Shown here piece by piece: positions 1 through 8,450 of a DNA stretch of 38,409 bases. The stretch is taken from assembly GCA_947175175.1 (NCBI GenBank), contig CAMWLV010000019.1, positions 1 through 38,409 of the forward strand, read 5' to 3'. How positions within the stretch are numbered: the first letter of the stretch is position 1; every line of letters begins with the position of its first letter. The notes under the pieces are model-generated. The model was given only the letters and a program-made list of their open reading frames with translations. It did not search any database and was not told where the DNA came from. Source of the DNA: an uncultured Lachnospiraceae bacterium. GTDB taxonomy: Bacteria; Bacillota; Clostridia; Lachnospirales; Lachnospiraceae. The translations under genes and the position numbers were made by a program.

Positions 1-72
1 GGTGTAAAAAGACTGAATTGCATAAAATAAATATACAAAAAAATAAAAATATAAAAAATAGTCAGAAAACTA

Positions 73-99
73 TAAAGTATTACAATTTTATTCCGATAT
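73..99 (+). promoter_or_regulatory. Sigma-28 (SigD/FliA) promoter of the first flagellin gene
   Basis: TAAA at 73-76 is followed by a 16-base spacer and CCGATAT at 93-99, a full match to the flagellar sigma-28 consensus. The predicted start near 107 gives a leader of about 200 bases before the flagellin start at 309. Bases 1-72 are AT-rich and I see nothing else in them. Confidence 0.88.
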
Positions 100-241
100 A
101 TAGTATGTAAATGAGGAAATGATAGACATCTTAAACTCATTTACAATGCCGGTAAAACTTTAGGTTGATGCCGAAATGGAATTTAAAGAATTTTCCGGGG
201 AATATAAAAACTTAATATGGTAAATTTTGTGTAACAAATGG

Positions 242-308
242 GGCGAAGGGAGTCGCCGACAACCGTATGTGAGGGAGTCGCATACGGCAATTACAAGGAG
301 GTAATTAT
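242..308 (+). promoter_or_regulatory. Candidate CsrA-binding flagellin leader: two GGA-loop hairpins plus a CsrA-like Shine-Dalgarno site
   Basis: Hairpin 1 (242-257) has a 5-bp stem, GGCGA/TCGCC, and the loop AGGGAG. Hairpin 2 (263-287) has a 10-bp stem (one GU pair) and the loop GGGAG. The ribosome binding site at 292-303 reads TACAAGGAGGTA, close to the CsrA consensus RUACARGGAUGU. In Bacillus subtilis, CsrA represses the flagellin gene hag by binding two such sites, one over the Shine-Dalgarno. The hairpins are visible in the sequence; CsrA control is inferred. Confidence 0.65.
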
Positions 309-1730
309 ATGGTAGTACAGCACAATCTTAGAGCAATGAACGCAAACAGAATGTTAGGAATCACAACAGGAACTTTGTCAAAATCTTCAGAGAAGCTTTC
401 TTCTGGTTACAAGATTAACCGTGCAGCAGATGACGCAGCTGGGCTTGCGATTTCAGAAAAGATGAGAAAGCAGATGAGAGGTCTGACACAGGCTTCCTCT
501 AACGCGGAAGATGGTATCAGCGCAGTGCAGACAGCAGAAGGTGCTTTAACAGAAGTGCACGATATGTTACAGAGAATGAACGAACTTGCAGTGAAGGCAG
601 CAAACGGTACAAACGCTTTGTCTGATCGTCAGACAATCCAGGACGAAGTAGAACAGCTCCTTACTGAAATCGATAGAGTAGCAGAGACAACCAAGTTCAA
701 TGAGATTTATCTCTTGAAGGGCGATGCAAACCGGGTTGAGAAATATCTGGAAGCTAAAGATGCAGGAATCGACGGACAGCTTCAGGATGGCGCGACATTT
801 GCGACATTTACCATGAATGCTTTACAGTTTGGCGATAGCATCACAATTGCCGGCAAGCAGTATTCTATCGGCGAAGTAGGTACTGCTGGCGCAAAGAATG
901 TTCAGGATATGATTACTGCTTCGGTAACGGCAGGAGAGCTGGTTACAATTGATGGTGTTCAGTATACAGTAGCTAGTGATGCTGCGACGGAGAATGCAGA
1001 TAAAAATATTTTGACCAAGGAAAATATTGCGGCGAAAGTCGTGGAGCAGAGTTCGGTACTGTATAAGGGCAGAACATATCATGTGATGAAAGATGAACAA
1101 AATGTTAATGGCACAGCTGGTAATGATGGAGTGGATGATGTAGATGCATCTGTTATTACAGCGGCAAAAGCGTATTCAATGATTCGTCAGGAACTCACAA
1201 TTGCCAACAGCATTGGAGCGAAGACAGGCGGAAATGCTGTCGTAGAAGATGTGGATGATAAGACAGTTGATGGCAAAGCAATCTTTGCAATTACTCAGAA
1301 AGGCAAGTACGACGTTCAGGAAGCACTTAACTTCCAGCTTCACGTAGGCGCTGACGCAGACATGACGAACAAGATTGGTGTTACGATCGACGCACTGGAT
1401 ACCAGGGGATTAGGCATCAATGGTCTAAATGTAAAGGATTCAACAGGTGCATATGCGACATATGCGATTGATTCGATCGCAGAGGCGATTGCACATGTAT
1501 CTAAGCAGAGATCACTGCTTGGTGCAGTCCAGAACAGATTAGAGCATACCATTAATAACTTGGACAACGTCGTAGAGAACACAACAGCCGCAGAGAGCCA
1601 GATTCGCGATACAGACATGGCAACTGAGATGGTGAAATACTCTAACGCTAACATCCTTCAGCAGGCAGGTCAGTCAATGCTTGCACAGTCTAACCAGGCT
1701 AACCAGGGTGTACTAAGCTTGTTACAGTAA
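309..1730 (+). CDS. fliC: Flagellin (filament protein), paralogue 1
   Basis: This is a 473-residue flagellin, the subunit that polymerises into the extracellular filament after export by the flagellar type III system. Residues 1 to about 140 are the conserved N-terminal D0/D1 helices (MVVQHNLRAMNANR, then the SSGYKINRAADDAAGLAIS block). About the last 90 residues are the C-terminal D1/D0 helices (QNRLEHTINNLDNVVENTTA, ending NQGVLSLLQ). The middle 240 residues are the variable surface domain. The start has a strong AAGGAGG site 7 bases upstream. The TLR5-contact stretch is LQRMNELAVKAA. The gene has its own sigma-28 promoter and terminator, so it is monocistronic. Its closest relative in the window is the inverted paralogue at 3590-5125, which also shares variable-domain segments. 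Confidence 0.97.
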   Translation: MVVQHNLRAMNANRMLGITTGTLSKSSEKLSSGYKINRAADDAAGLAISEKMRKQMRGLTQASSNAEDGISAVQTAEGALTEVHDMLQRMNELAVKAANGTNALSDRQTIQDEVEQLLTEIDRVAETTKFNEIYLLKGDANRVEKYLEAKDAGIDGQLQDGATFATFTMNALQFGDSITIAGKQYSIGEVGTAGAKNVQDMITASVTAGELVTIDGVQYTVASDAATENADKNILTKENIAAKVVEQSSVLYKGRTYHVMKDEQNVNGTAGNDGVDDVDASVITAAKAYSMIRQELTIANSIGAKTGGNAVVEDVDDKTVDGKAIFAITQKGKYDVQEALNFQLHVGADADMTNKIGVTIDALDTRGLGINGLNVKDSTGAYATYAIDSIAEAIAHVSKQRSLLGAVQNRLEHTINNLDNVVENTTAAESQIRDTDMATEMVKYSNANILQQAGQSMLAQSNQANQGVLSLLQ

Positions 1731-1773
1731 TCACCGGTTCCACAGGACGGTAAGGTTTCAATCTACCATGATG

Positions 1774-1806
1774 AAAAAGCTGCTGATTTATCAGCAGCTT
1801 TTTTTT
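1774..1806 (+). terminator. Intrinsic terminator after flagellin 1
   Basis: An 11-bp perfect stem (AAAGCTGCTGA / TCAGCAGCTTT) with a TTTA loop is followed by a run of eight T. It should isolate the first flagellin gene from the next. Confidence 0.9.
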
Positions 1807-1918
1807 GAAAATGCAAACATTAATTGTGATAAAACTAAAAGGAATTCGTTTTTTCACAAAATAAGAAAGAAAGGACAAGGAAACAAATCTTTGGCAGATA
1901 TCAAGGAGGATGAATGTC

Positions 1919-3520
1919 ATGATAATACAACATAACATTGAGGCAATAAATGCCAACCGTCAACTAAATATCACAGGAGGAGTGCTTGAGAAATCAACCA
2001 GAAACCTTTCAAGCGGCTATAAGATCAATATGGCGGCGGATGATGCTGCAGGCTTGAGCATATCAGAGAAGATGCGCAAGCAGATACGCGGATTGACCCA
2101 GGCATCCGCAAATTCTGAGGATGGAATTTCCATGATACAGGTGGCAGATGGCGCTATGGCAGAAGTACATGATATGATCGATAGATGCATAGAACTTTCC
2201 ATAAAGGCGGCAAATGAAACGAACAGCGAGTCGGATAGGGCGAAGATACAGGAGGAAATAGATCAGATTATCGAGGAGATCGATGCCATTCAGGAGAGGA
2301 CCAAATTCAATGAAATTTATGTGCTGAAGGGAGAAACCAAATATACCCAGAAGCCAGTGGCGACAGAAATTGCGAATGAGGGAAGTCTGCCAACATGGGT
2401 AGTATCACCATCAACAGATCCCCAAAATGCTGTGAATGGGAAAAATATTATGTGTGAGGAATATGCAAAGACATATCAGTATAAGAAGACAACCACAGTC
2501 ACTTCGACAACCAGCCCAACGGGGAGCGTGACGATAGTGAATAATGTGCCTGTAACCGTGATACATGCCGCTGCAAGTCTGGATTTTAGTGCTATGAATG
2601 CGACGAATAAGAAGGACTTGATCGGTATGGGATTTAATATGACTTGTTGCACCTGCTACAACTATTATAGTGTGGAATTTACGGACGGAGATGGTGTTGA
2701 GTATGACACTTCACAGGGGGCATATGTATACAAAATCGGAATCGATAATATTAATGATGGTAAGACTTTAGTGGAAAAGATTGTGGAGGCTACGAAAGGC
2801 AATCCGGCAAATCATTACACTAATTTGGAAATAGATTCTAAGGATTCAAACAAATTATGGATATACGATCACCGCGGCAAATATCCGGCGCCGTCATCTA
2901 TTGGAAGTGGCGGATATAAGAATTGGGTTGATTGGAAGGGAAGTGGGGCAGGCAGCTGGAATTGCAAGCCAAGTGCATCGTCAGGCAGAGGACTTTTTGG
3001 AACAGGCGTCATGCGCAGCCATATAATCTATGTCAATGATAAGCGTATCGAGAATCCAAATCAGCTTGCCCTGCAGGTTGGAGCTGATACAGGAAATTTT
3101 ATGTGTCTTAAAATGGCAACAATATCGAGTTGTGCTTTGGGCATCGACAATATAGATGTCAGGGGCGGATACACGCTCGAAGAGCAGATGATCAGAGATG
3201 AGGATGGCGTGAAGAGAATGGTGATGGTGAAAGTTACCGGGGCTGAGAACGCAATCAAGGCATTTAACAAGGCGAAAGATAAAGTCAGCGCGGAGCGCAG
3301 CCGTCTTGGTGCATACCAGAACAGGCTTGAGCATACGGTCAACAATTTGGATAATATCGTTGAGAATACGACAGCTTCAGAGAGCCAGATACGGGATACG
3401 GATATGGCAAAGGAAATGGTACAGTATTCTAATAAGAATATTCTCCTGCAGGCGGGACAGGCAATGTTAACACAGGCAAATCAGTCAAGACAAGGGATTT
3501 TGTCGCTGCTGGCTGGTTAA
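1919..3520 (+). CDS. fliC: Divergent cysteine-rich flagellin, paralogue 2
   Basis: This 533-residue flagellin has conserved N-terminal (MIIQHNIEAINANRQL, SSGYKINMAADDAAGLSIS) and C-terminal (QNRLEHTVNNLDNIVENTTA, GILSLLAG) D0/D1 regions. I chose the ATG at 1919 rather than 1910 because the AAGGAGG at 1903-1909 directly abuts 1910, and because 1919 aligns with the other flagellins. The variable domain contains eight or so cysteines counted over the whole protein, including the cluster TCCTC at residues 242-246; flagellins generally have few or none. The loop normally contacted by TLR5 is changed to MIDRCIELSIKAA. No sigma-28 promoter is visible in the 188 bases upstream, which follow a strong terminator. 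It may be a minor filament component or be expressed under other conditions; both are inference. Confidence 0.93.
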   Translation: MIIQHNIEAINANRQLNITGGVLEKSTRNLSSGYKINMAADDAAGLSISEKMRKQIRGLTQASANSEDGISMIQVADGAMAEVHDMIDRCIELSIKAANETNSESDRAKIQEEIDQIIEEIDAIQERTKFNEIYVLKGETKYTQKPVATEIANEGSLPTWVVSPSTDPQNAVNGKNIMCEEYAKTYQYKKTTTVTSTTSPTGSVTIVNNVPVTVIHAAASLDFSAMNATNKKDLIGMGFNMTCCTCYNYYSVEFTDGDGVEYDTSQGAYVYKIGIDNINDGKTLVEKIVEATKGNPANHYTNLEIDSKDSNKLWIYDHRGKYPAPSSIGSGGYKNWVDWKGSGAGSWNCKPSASSGRGLFGTGVMRSHIIYVNDKRIENPNQLALQVGADTGNFMCLKMATISSCALGIDNIDVRGGYTLEEQMIRDEDGVKRMVMVKVTGAENAIKAFNKAKDKVSAERSRLGAYQNRLEHTVNNLDNIVENTTASESQIRDTDMAKEMVQYSNKNILLQAGQAMLTQANQSRQGILSLLAG

Positions 3521-3549
3521 ACAAGAGAAATATAGTTTGCATTATAACG

Positions 3550-3586
3550 CCAAAGCCACCACATTTGTGGTGGCTTTGGTATTTTA
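3550..3586. terminator. Shared terminator between convergent flagellin genes
   Basis: A perfect 13-14 bp stem (CCAAAGCCACCAC / GTGGTGGCTTTGG) lies between the + strand gene ending at 3520 and the - strand gene ending at 3590. On + it is followed by a T-rich tract (GGTATTTTAT), so it works best in that direction. It can serve both genes. Confidence 0.85.
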
Positions 3587-3589
3587 TGA

Positions 3590-5125
3590 TCAGCCCAGTA
3601 AGCTGAGTACGCCCTGATTGGACTGGTTGCCCTGTGCAAGCATGGATTGACCTGCCTGTGAGAGGATATTGGCATTGGAGTACTTCACCATCTCTGTTGC
3701 CATCTCTGTATCACGAATTGCGGACTCCGCAGAGGTTGTGTTTTCCACTACGTTATCCAAGTTATTAATTGTATGCTCCAATCTGTTTTGGACTGCGCCG
3801 AGCAGGGAGCGCTGTGATGATACGGCTGCAATGGCATCTGCGATGGAGTCGATCGCGTATGTGGCGCCTGCACCAGTTGAATCCTTTACGTTCAAGCCCT
3901 CGATACCAAGTCCGGCTGTGTCAAGTGCCTTGATGCCTACACTGATTTTGTTGGCCATGTCAGCGTCAGCGCCTACATGAAGAGAGAAATTCAAGTCTTC
4001 CTGTGCGGTGTACTGGCCTTTTGTGAAAGAGAATACAACTTTCTTTGCGCCTGTAATGTCGCGTGTATCTGTCGCTGTTGACAGATTGAGAACTTTAGTT
4101 GGATCCTGGGCATCCTTTATTGTAATGTCAACCTCAGAATTCTGTTTGTTTGCCCCGATATTGTTGGCGAGGGCAAGTTCCTGACGGATCATCTTGTATG
4201 CCTGGGTATCTGTGATATAGGACGCATTGACATCGTCAATATCATCATGGTCAAGAGGACCTACGCCTGGAGTTGGCTCTTCGTCAAGAAGTGTATGGTA
4301 TATTTTTCCATTATATTTGGCAGTGCTGCCCATTTCAATCTTGCTGAGGACGTTGGAGAGTGTCAGCATATTCTTGTCCGCGTTCTCCTGGGTGGCATCT
4401 GTGACAAGCGTGTACTGCACGCCGTCAACGTCGATGTGTGAGCCGGCCATAACTGTGGCATTAACGGTATCTGGATCGGCATCCATGTCGTTGTACCCAT
4501 AGTTACCATTGGTAATGGACTTTATAATAGCATCCTGTGTCAATGATTCATCTATATTTGTGCCGATCCAATATTCTCTGCCGGCAATTGTGATGCTGTC
4601 GCCAAGCTTCAAAACATTCATCGTGAAAGAAGCCCTCGTAGCGTTCTGTAGAATTGTTCCGTCAAGACCCGCATCCTTTGCGTTGAGATATCTCGTCACA
4701 GTGTTCTTATCACCTTTCAGAAGATAGGTCTCGTTAAATTTGGTGGTTTCCGCCACCCTGTCAATTTCCGTGAGGAGCTGGTCAACCTCATCCTGGATCG
4801 TCTGACGGTCTGAGAGGGCATTTGTGCCGTTTGCTGCCTTTGCAGCAAGCTCATTCATGCGCTGCAGCATATCATGCACTTCGGTAAGTGCACCTTCAGC
4901 TGTCTGTACTGCACTGATGCCGTCCTCTGCATTCAGGGAAGACTGTGTCAGTCCCTTGATTTGTTTTCTCATTTTTTCGGAAATGGAAAGACCTGCTGCG
5001 TCATCTGCTGCACGGTTTACCTTGTAGCCTGATGACAGTTTTTCTGCGGATTTGGAAAGTGTTCCCTGTGTGATGCCTAACATTCTGTTGGCGTTCATTG
5101 CCCTGAGATTGTGTTGTACTACCAT
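3590..5125 (-). CDS. fliC: Flagellin, paralogue 3 (inverted relative to paralogue 1)
   Basis: A 511-residue flagellin with the conserved termini MVVQHNLRAMNANRMLGIT and GNQSNQGVLSLLG. The start at 5125 is chosen over an in-frame ATG five codons upstream, because that codon overlaps the GGAGG ribosome binding site at 5134-5138 and 5125 matches the family N-terminus. Residues about 140-420 are variable but align in patches with paralogue 1 (for example FTMN-L--GDSITIAG and LHVGADADM-NKI), so the two arose by duplication. The TLR5-contact stretch is LQRMNELAAKAA. A canonical sigma-28 promoter on the - strand drives it. It converges on the cysteine-rich flagellin. Confidence 0.96.
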   Translation of the reverse strand: MVVQHNLRAMNANRMLGITQGTLSKSAEKLSSGYKVNRAADDAAGLSISEKMRKQIKGLTQSSLNAEDGISAVQTAEGALTEVHDMLQRMNELAAKAANGTNALSDRQTIQDEVDQLLTEIDRVAETTKFNETYLLKGDKNTVTRYLNAKDAGLDGTILQNATRASFTMNVLKLGDSITIAGREYWIGTNIDESLTQDAIIKSITNGNYGYNDMDADPDTVNATVMAGSHIDVDGVQYTLVTDATQENADKNMLTLSNVLSKIEMGSTAKYNGKIYHTLLDEEPTPGVGPLDHDDIDDVNASYITDTQAYKMIRQELALANNIGANKQNSEVDITIKDAQDPTKVLNLSTATDTRDITGAKKVVFSFTKGQYTAQEDLNFSLHVGADADMANKISVGIKALDTAGLGIEGLNVKDSTGAGATYAIDSIADAIAAVSSQRSLLGAVQNRLEHTINNLDNVVENTTSAESAIRDTEMATEMVKYSNANILSQAGQSMLAQGNQSNQGVLSLLG

Positions 5126-5128
5126 GAT

Positions 5129-5168
5129 AAATACCTCCATGTATTTACAAATACAAATCCTTTTGTAT
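5129..5168 (-). promoter_or_regulatory. Candidate CsrA-binding hairpins in the leader of flagellin 3
   Basis: Read on the - strand, 5168-5151 forms ATACAAA-AGGA-TTTGTAT, a 7-bp stem with a GGA loop. The ribosome binding site at 5146-5129 lies in AAATAC-ATGGAG-GTATTT, a 6-bp stem with GGAG in the loop and a close match to the CsrA consensus (ATACATGGAGGT). This repeats the arrangement seen before flagellin 1 with unrelated stem sequences, which argues for selection on structure. Confidence 0.6.
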
Positions 5169-5245
5169 CAGTTGTTTCCGCGCAAATGTGTATCTGCCGT
5201 TTCTTGATCTGGATCAGTAGTATTTTGAAAAACTATATTAATGTA

Positions 5246-5273
5246 TATATCGGATAATATTTATATTTTTTTA
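5246..5273 (-). promoter_or_regulatory. Sigma-28 promoter of flagellin 3
   Basis: On the - strand TAAA (5273-5270), a 16-base spacer, then CCGATATA (5253-5246) match the flagellar consensus exactly. The leader to the start codon at 5125 is about 115 bases. The rest of the 5274-5400 stretch is AT-rich and without a gene. Confidence 0.88.
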
Positions 5274-5403
5274 ACCGTTTTTGCTGAATATGTGAAGTTT
5301 ATCTTTTAAATCTGGCAGCTGCAGTTCACACCAACAGGCCTTGTTCGTTTAAAATTTTTTGTTGTTTTTTGCACTGTTTTCGTATAAAATAATGTTATAC
5401 CAT

Positions 5404-5431
5404 TAATTTTTCAATATAATTTGACGATATA
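5404..5431 (+). promoter_or_regulatory. Possible degenerate sigma-28 promoter for flaG-fliD
   Basis: TAAT at 5404-5407, a 16-base spacer and ACGATATA at 5424-5431 differ from the consensus by one base in each box. The same TGACGATATAAT core recurs before the - strand gene at 17520-17993. Spacing is exactly that of the three strong promoters. A leader of about 140 bases follows to the start at 5579. Confidence 0.42.
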
Positions 5432-5578
5432 ATAAATGAAATCATTATGATTGCAGTTTGTTTGATAAAATTGGTAACTGTTCAAGACACGATTCTGTAT
5501 GGCTAGGAGCCTGTGATGACATGAATGGTTACAAGAATTGCATGAAGAATGCGCATGCGTGACATGGAGGTGATTAGC

Positions 5579-6040
5579 ATGTATATGGAGCCTATATCAA
5601 GGGGGAAAACCCGGCAGCAGACCGTTTCGACCGCTCAGACCATTCAAACCGTTCAGACAATGAAGGCGCCCGAACAGTCGTCAACACCCAAGGCTGCAGA
5701 GGCCAAGAAAGCAGATTCCACGGATGGAGTAATGGATGTACAGATCGCTAAAGAATCAGATGAATCAGTAACGTTGTCGATACCGGCTGACAGACAGCTC
5801 ATTGATGAGCAGAAGAATGTCAACCTCGACAAGCTGAAGAAAGTTATGGAACAGGCTGTTGCATCATTGCCTCATTCCGCTGCAAAGTTCGGTATTCATG
5901 AGAAGACGAACCGTATTATCATCAAGTTGGTGGACAGGGATACGCAGGAAGTGATCAAGGAGATTCCGCCTGAGAAGACACTTGATCTGCTGGCGAAGAG
6001 GATGGAGCTTGCGGGCGTGCTGGTTGATGAGAGGACGTAG
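5579..6040 (+). CDS. flaG: Flagellar protein FlaG
   Basis: A 153-residue FlaG-family protein, thought to influence filament length or assembly. The N-terminal half is low-complexity and rich in T, Q, S, A and K. The C-terminal 70 residues hold the conserved FlaG domain (LKKVMEQAVASLP, then FGIHEKTNRIIIKLVDRDT and EVIKEIPPEKTLDLLAKRME). I place the start at 5579, with GGAGG at 5566-5570 at good spacing, rather than at the upstream in-frame ATG codons. It lies 80 bases before fliD, as in many Firmicute flagellar operons, and is probably cotranscribed with it. Confidence 0.88.
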   Translation: MYMEPISRGKTRQQTVSTAQTIQTVQTMKAPEQSSTPKAAEAKKADSTDGVMDVQIAKESDESVTLSIPADRQLIDEQKNVNLDKLKKVMEQAVASLPHSAAKFGIHEKTNRIIIKLVDRDTQEVIKEIPPEKTLDLLAKRMELAGVLVDERT

Positions 6041-6120
6041 CAAGATCGAAAATAGTAAGTGAAGAGTAACTATGAGGTGCTGGATAGTTACAGGGAAGTA
6101 TGTAAATTGGAGGGATTACA

Positions 6121-8415
6121 ATGTCAGATTTATTGAGAATGACGGGTATGTATTCAGGTATGGATACGGAGTCGGTAATACAACAGTTGGTCAAGGCAAA
6201 ATCAACAAAGGTGACGAACCTGAAGAATGATCAGAAGAAGCTTGAGTGGAAAACATCTCTGTGGCAGGATTTGAACAAGAGGATCTATAAGCTCTACACA
6301 GGTACACTGTCCAACATGAGATTGGTCGGAAGTTATGCGAAGAAGAAGACAACTATCTCTGACCCTACGAAGGCAACAATCACAGCAGGTGACGGTGCAG
6401 TCAATGGAGTACAGTCATTGGAAGTAAAACAGCTTGCGAAATCAGGATATCTGACAGGCGCTGCTATTTCCAAGAAAGTAAATAAGGTCACGAAAGATAC
6501 GGCACTGAAAGATTTGGGTATCGCTGGTGGAACAATTGATGTCAGTGTTAATGGAAGTTCTGTAGGACAGATCAACATTGATGTTGCGGCAGAAGATGGC
6601 AGTATTCAGGATTTTGTTGATAATTTCAATGCGAACACTAATTTTTCATCAAATGGTCTCAGCATGGCATTCGACGAAAACACTGGTAAGATAACAGTAT
6701 CTGGACCGTCAACAGGATTTAGCTTTAGTTCATCGGGAGCATCGGGATTAAGTCCTGTGTATGCTCTTGGTTTGTCAGATATGACACCGGCAGACAATGC
6801 GTCAGGAACAGTTACGGGTAAGAAGATTCGTATTCCGGGCGATACCTCGAAGGATGAGACGAACACAACTCTTGAAGAATTAAACATCAAGGGTGGCAAA
6901 CTGAAAATAAACGTTACTGGTTATGCTGATGATAATTTCAATCCTGCTGATGCCAGGCTCAAGGAGATAGAGATCAATGTCGACAAAAATATGACTGTTG
7001 ATCAGTTTATCTCTGAGTTTAACAAGAAAAATGCCGAGGAACACACAGGACTTCAGATGAGTGTTGAAAATGGCAGGATATCAGTGCAGAGATCGATAAA
7101 TGATGGATATGCGTTCACGCTTTCAAGTACCAGTGACACAGCCAGCAATACACTTCTGCAGGGATTTGGATTAAAGGACATCGGTGGGGTACCCCAGTCT
7201 GGTACTGGCAAAATAACAGGTTCAATGGTCTCAAAGCTGAATCCGAATCCAGTCACACCCGATTATGCTTTGGATTCCAAACTTTCGGAGATTGATTCGA
7301 ACTTAGTCGGACAGAGACTGACACTTACAGTAGGTCAGGGTGCTGACGCGAAGGAGACTACGATCGAGATCACTGCTGATATGAAGATCAGTGAACTGTT
7401 GAATTCGCTGCGGGAAGGCGGTGTTAACGCATCCTTTGACGAGGCAAATCAGAGATTCTTTATCAGCTCTACAGGAACTGGTACAGCAAAGGAGTTTAAG
7501 CTTGAAGGAACAAATGATGCATTGGCATCCCTTGGCCTTGACACCAATGCTTCTTATGAGAATGGTTCAACAGCTACGCGAATCTGGGCAGAGGATGCAA
7601 TGATTTCGTTAAACGGTGCAGAATTTACATCAGATACAAATACTTTTACGATCAACGGGCTCAGCATTACCGCAAACGCATTGACGACAGATGGACCGAT
7701 TTCCATCACCACTGATACAGACTATGACGGCATCTACGACATGATCAAGGACTTCCTCAAAGAATACAACGACATCATGAATGAGATGACGAAACTTTAT
7801 AACGCTGATTCGGCAAGAAAGTACAATATGCTTTCCGACGAAGAGAAAGAAGCTATGACCGATGATGAGGTTGAGACGTGGGAGAATACGATTAAAGATT
7901 CATTACTCAGAAGAGACAAGGATCTCAACACTGTTATGCAGTGTATGATAGGTGCTGTCAACAAAGGCTACGATATAGGTGGCGAGACATTGTACCTTGT
8001 CAATTTTGGTGTAGGTACAGGCAGTTATTTCGATACAGAGAAGGCTGAGCGTAATGCACTGCATATATTTGGTGATAGCGATGATGAAAAGTATTCGGAT
8101 GAGAAGAATAAACTCAAAGAAGCGATTGCAGCGGATCCGGATAAGGTGATCGAGCTCTTCACGGCTATGAGTAAGGAGATGTACAATTCTCTTCAGAAGA
8201 CGATGGCAAGTACAGAGTACAGGAGTATCTACAAGGTATATGATGACAAGCGCATGAAGACAGAATATGACGACTATACCAAGAAGATTAAAGAAGCGCA
8301 GAAGAAACTGGACGCTTATGAAGACAAGTGGTACAAGAAGTTTTCTGCGATGGAGGTGGCACTGTCAAAACTGCAGTCCAGCCAGAACTCTCTTGCAAGT
8401 ATGTTGGGACAATAA
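6121..8415 (+). CDS. fliD: Flagellar filament cap protein FliD (hook-associated protein 2)
   Basis: FliD forms the cap at the filament tip and helps exported flagellin to fold into the filament. The 764-residue protein opens with a typical FliD N-domain (MTGMYSGMDTESVIQQLVKA, then KKLEWKTSLWQDLNKRIY) and the ANGVQSLEVKQLA-like segment near residue 95 (here NGVQSLEVKQLA). Residues about 540-600 begin the conserved FliD C-domain (IYDMIKDFLKEYNDIMNEM). The C-terminus ends in a heptad-rich helix (FSAMEVALSKLQSSQNSLAS) as expected for D0. It is longer than the roughly 500-residue Bacillus protein because the exposed middle domains are enlarged. RBS TTGGAGGG precedes the ATG. fliS follows after a palindromic element. 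Confidence 0.95.
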   Translation: MSDLLRMTGMYSGMDTESVIQQLVKAKSTKVTNLKNDQKKLEWKTSLWQDLNKRIYKLYTGTLSNMRLVGSYAKKKTTISDPTKATITAGDGAVNGVQSLEVKQLAKSGYLTGAAISKKVNKVTKDTALKDLGIAGGTIDVSVNGSSVGQINIDVAAEDGSIQDFVDNFNANTNFSSNGLSMAFDENTGKITVSGPSTGFSFSSSGASGLSPVYALGLSDMTPADNASGTVTGKKIRIPGDTSKDETNTTLEELNIKGGKLKINVTGYADDNFNPADARLKEIEINVDKNMTVDQFISEFNKKNAEEHTGLQMSVENGRISVQRSINDGYAFTLSSTSDTASNTLLQGFGLKDIGGVPQSGTGKITGSMVSKLNPNPVTPDYALDSKLSEIDSNLVGQRLTLTVGQGADAKETTIEITADMKISELLNSLREGGVNASFDEANQRFFISSTGTGTAKEFKLEGTNDALASLGLDTNASYENGSTATRIWAEDAMISLNGAEFTSDTNTFTINGLSITANALTTDGPISITTDTDYDGIYDMIKDFLKEYNDIMNEMTKLYNADSARKYNMLSDEEKEAMTDDEVETWENTIKDSLLRRDKDLNTVMQCMIGAVNKGYDIGGETLYLVNFGVGTGSYFDTEKAERNALHIFGDSDDEKYSDEKNKLKEAIAADPDKVIELFTAMSKEMYNSLQKTMASTEYRSIYKVYDDKRMKTEYDDYTKKIKEAQKKLDAYEDKWYKKFSAMEVALSKLQSSQNSLASMLGQ

Positions 8416-8450
8416 AGAATGACATTGATATGATATAGGTGAAAATGGTA

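Noticed and set aside
822-1654. Long open frames on the - strand opposite flagellin 1, and similar ones opposite other genes
   Set aside because: They have no ribosome binding sites and overlap strongly coding flagellin, rpoB and rpoC sequence; they are frame shadows.
1885-1900. GGCAGATAT before flagellin 2 as a sigma-28 minus-10 box
   Set aside because: There is no TAAA at the right distance and it almost touches the ribosome binding site.
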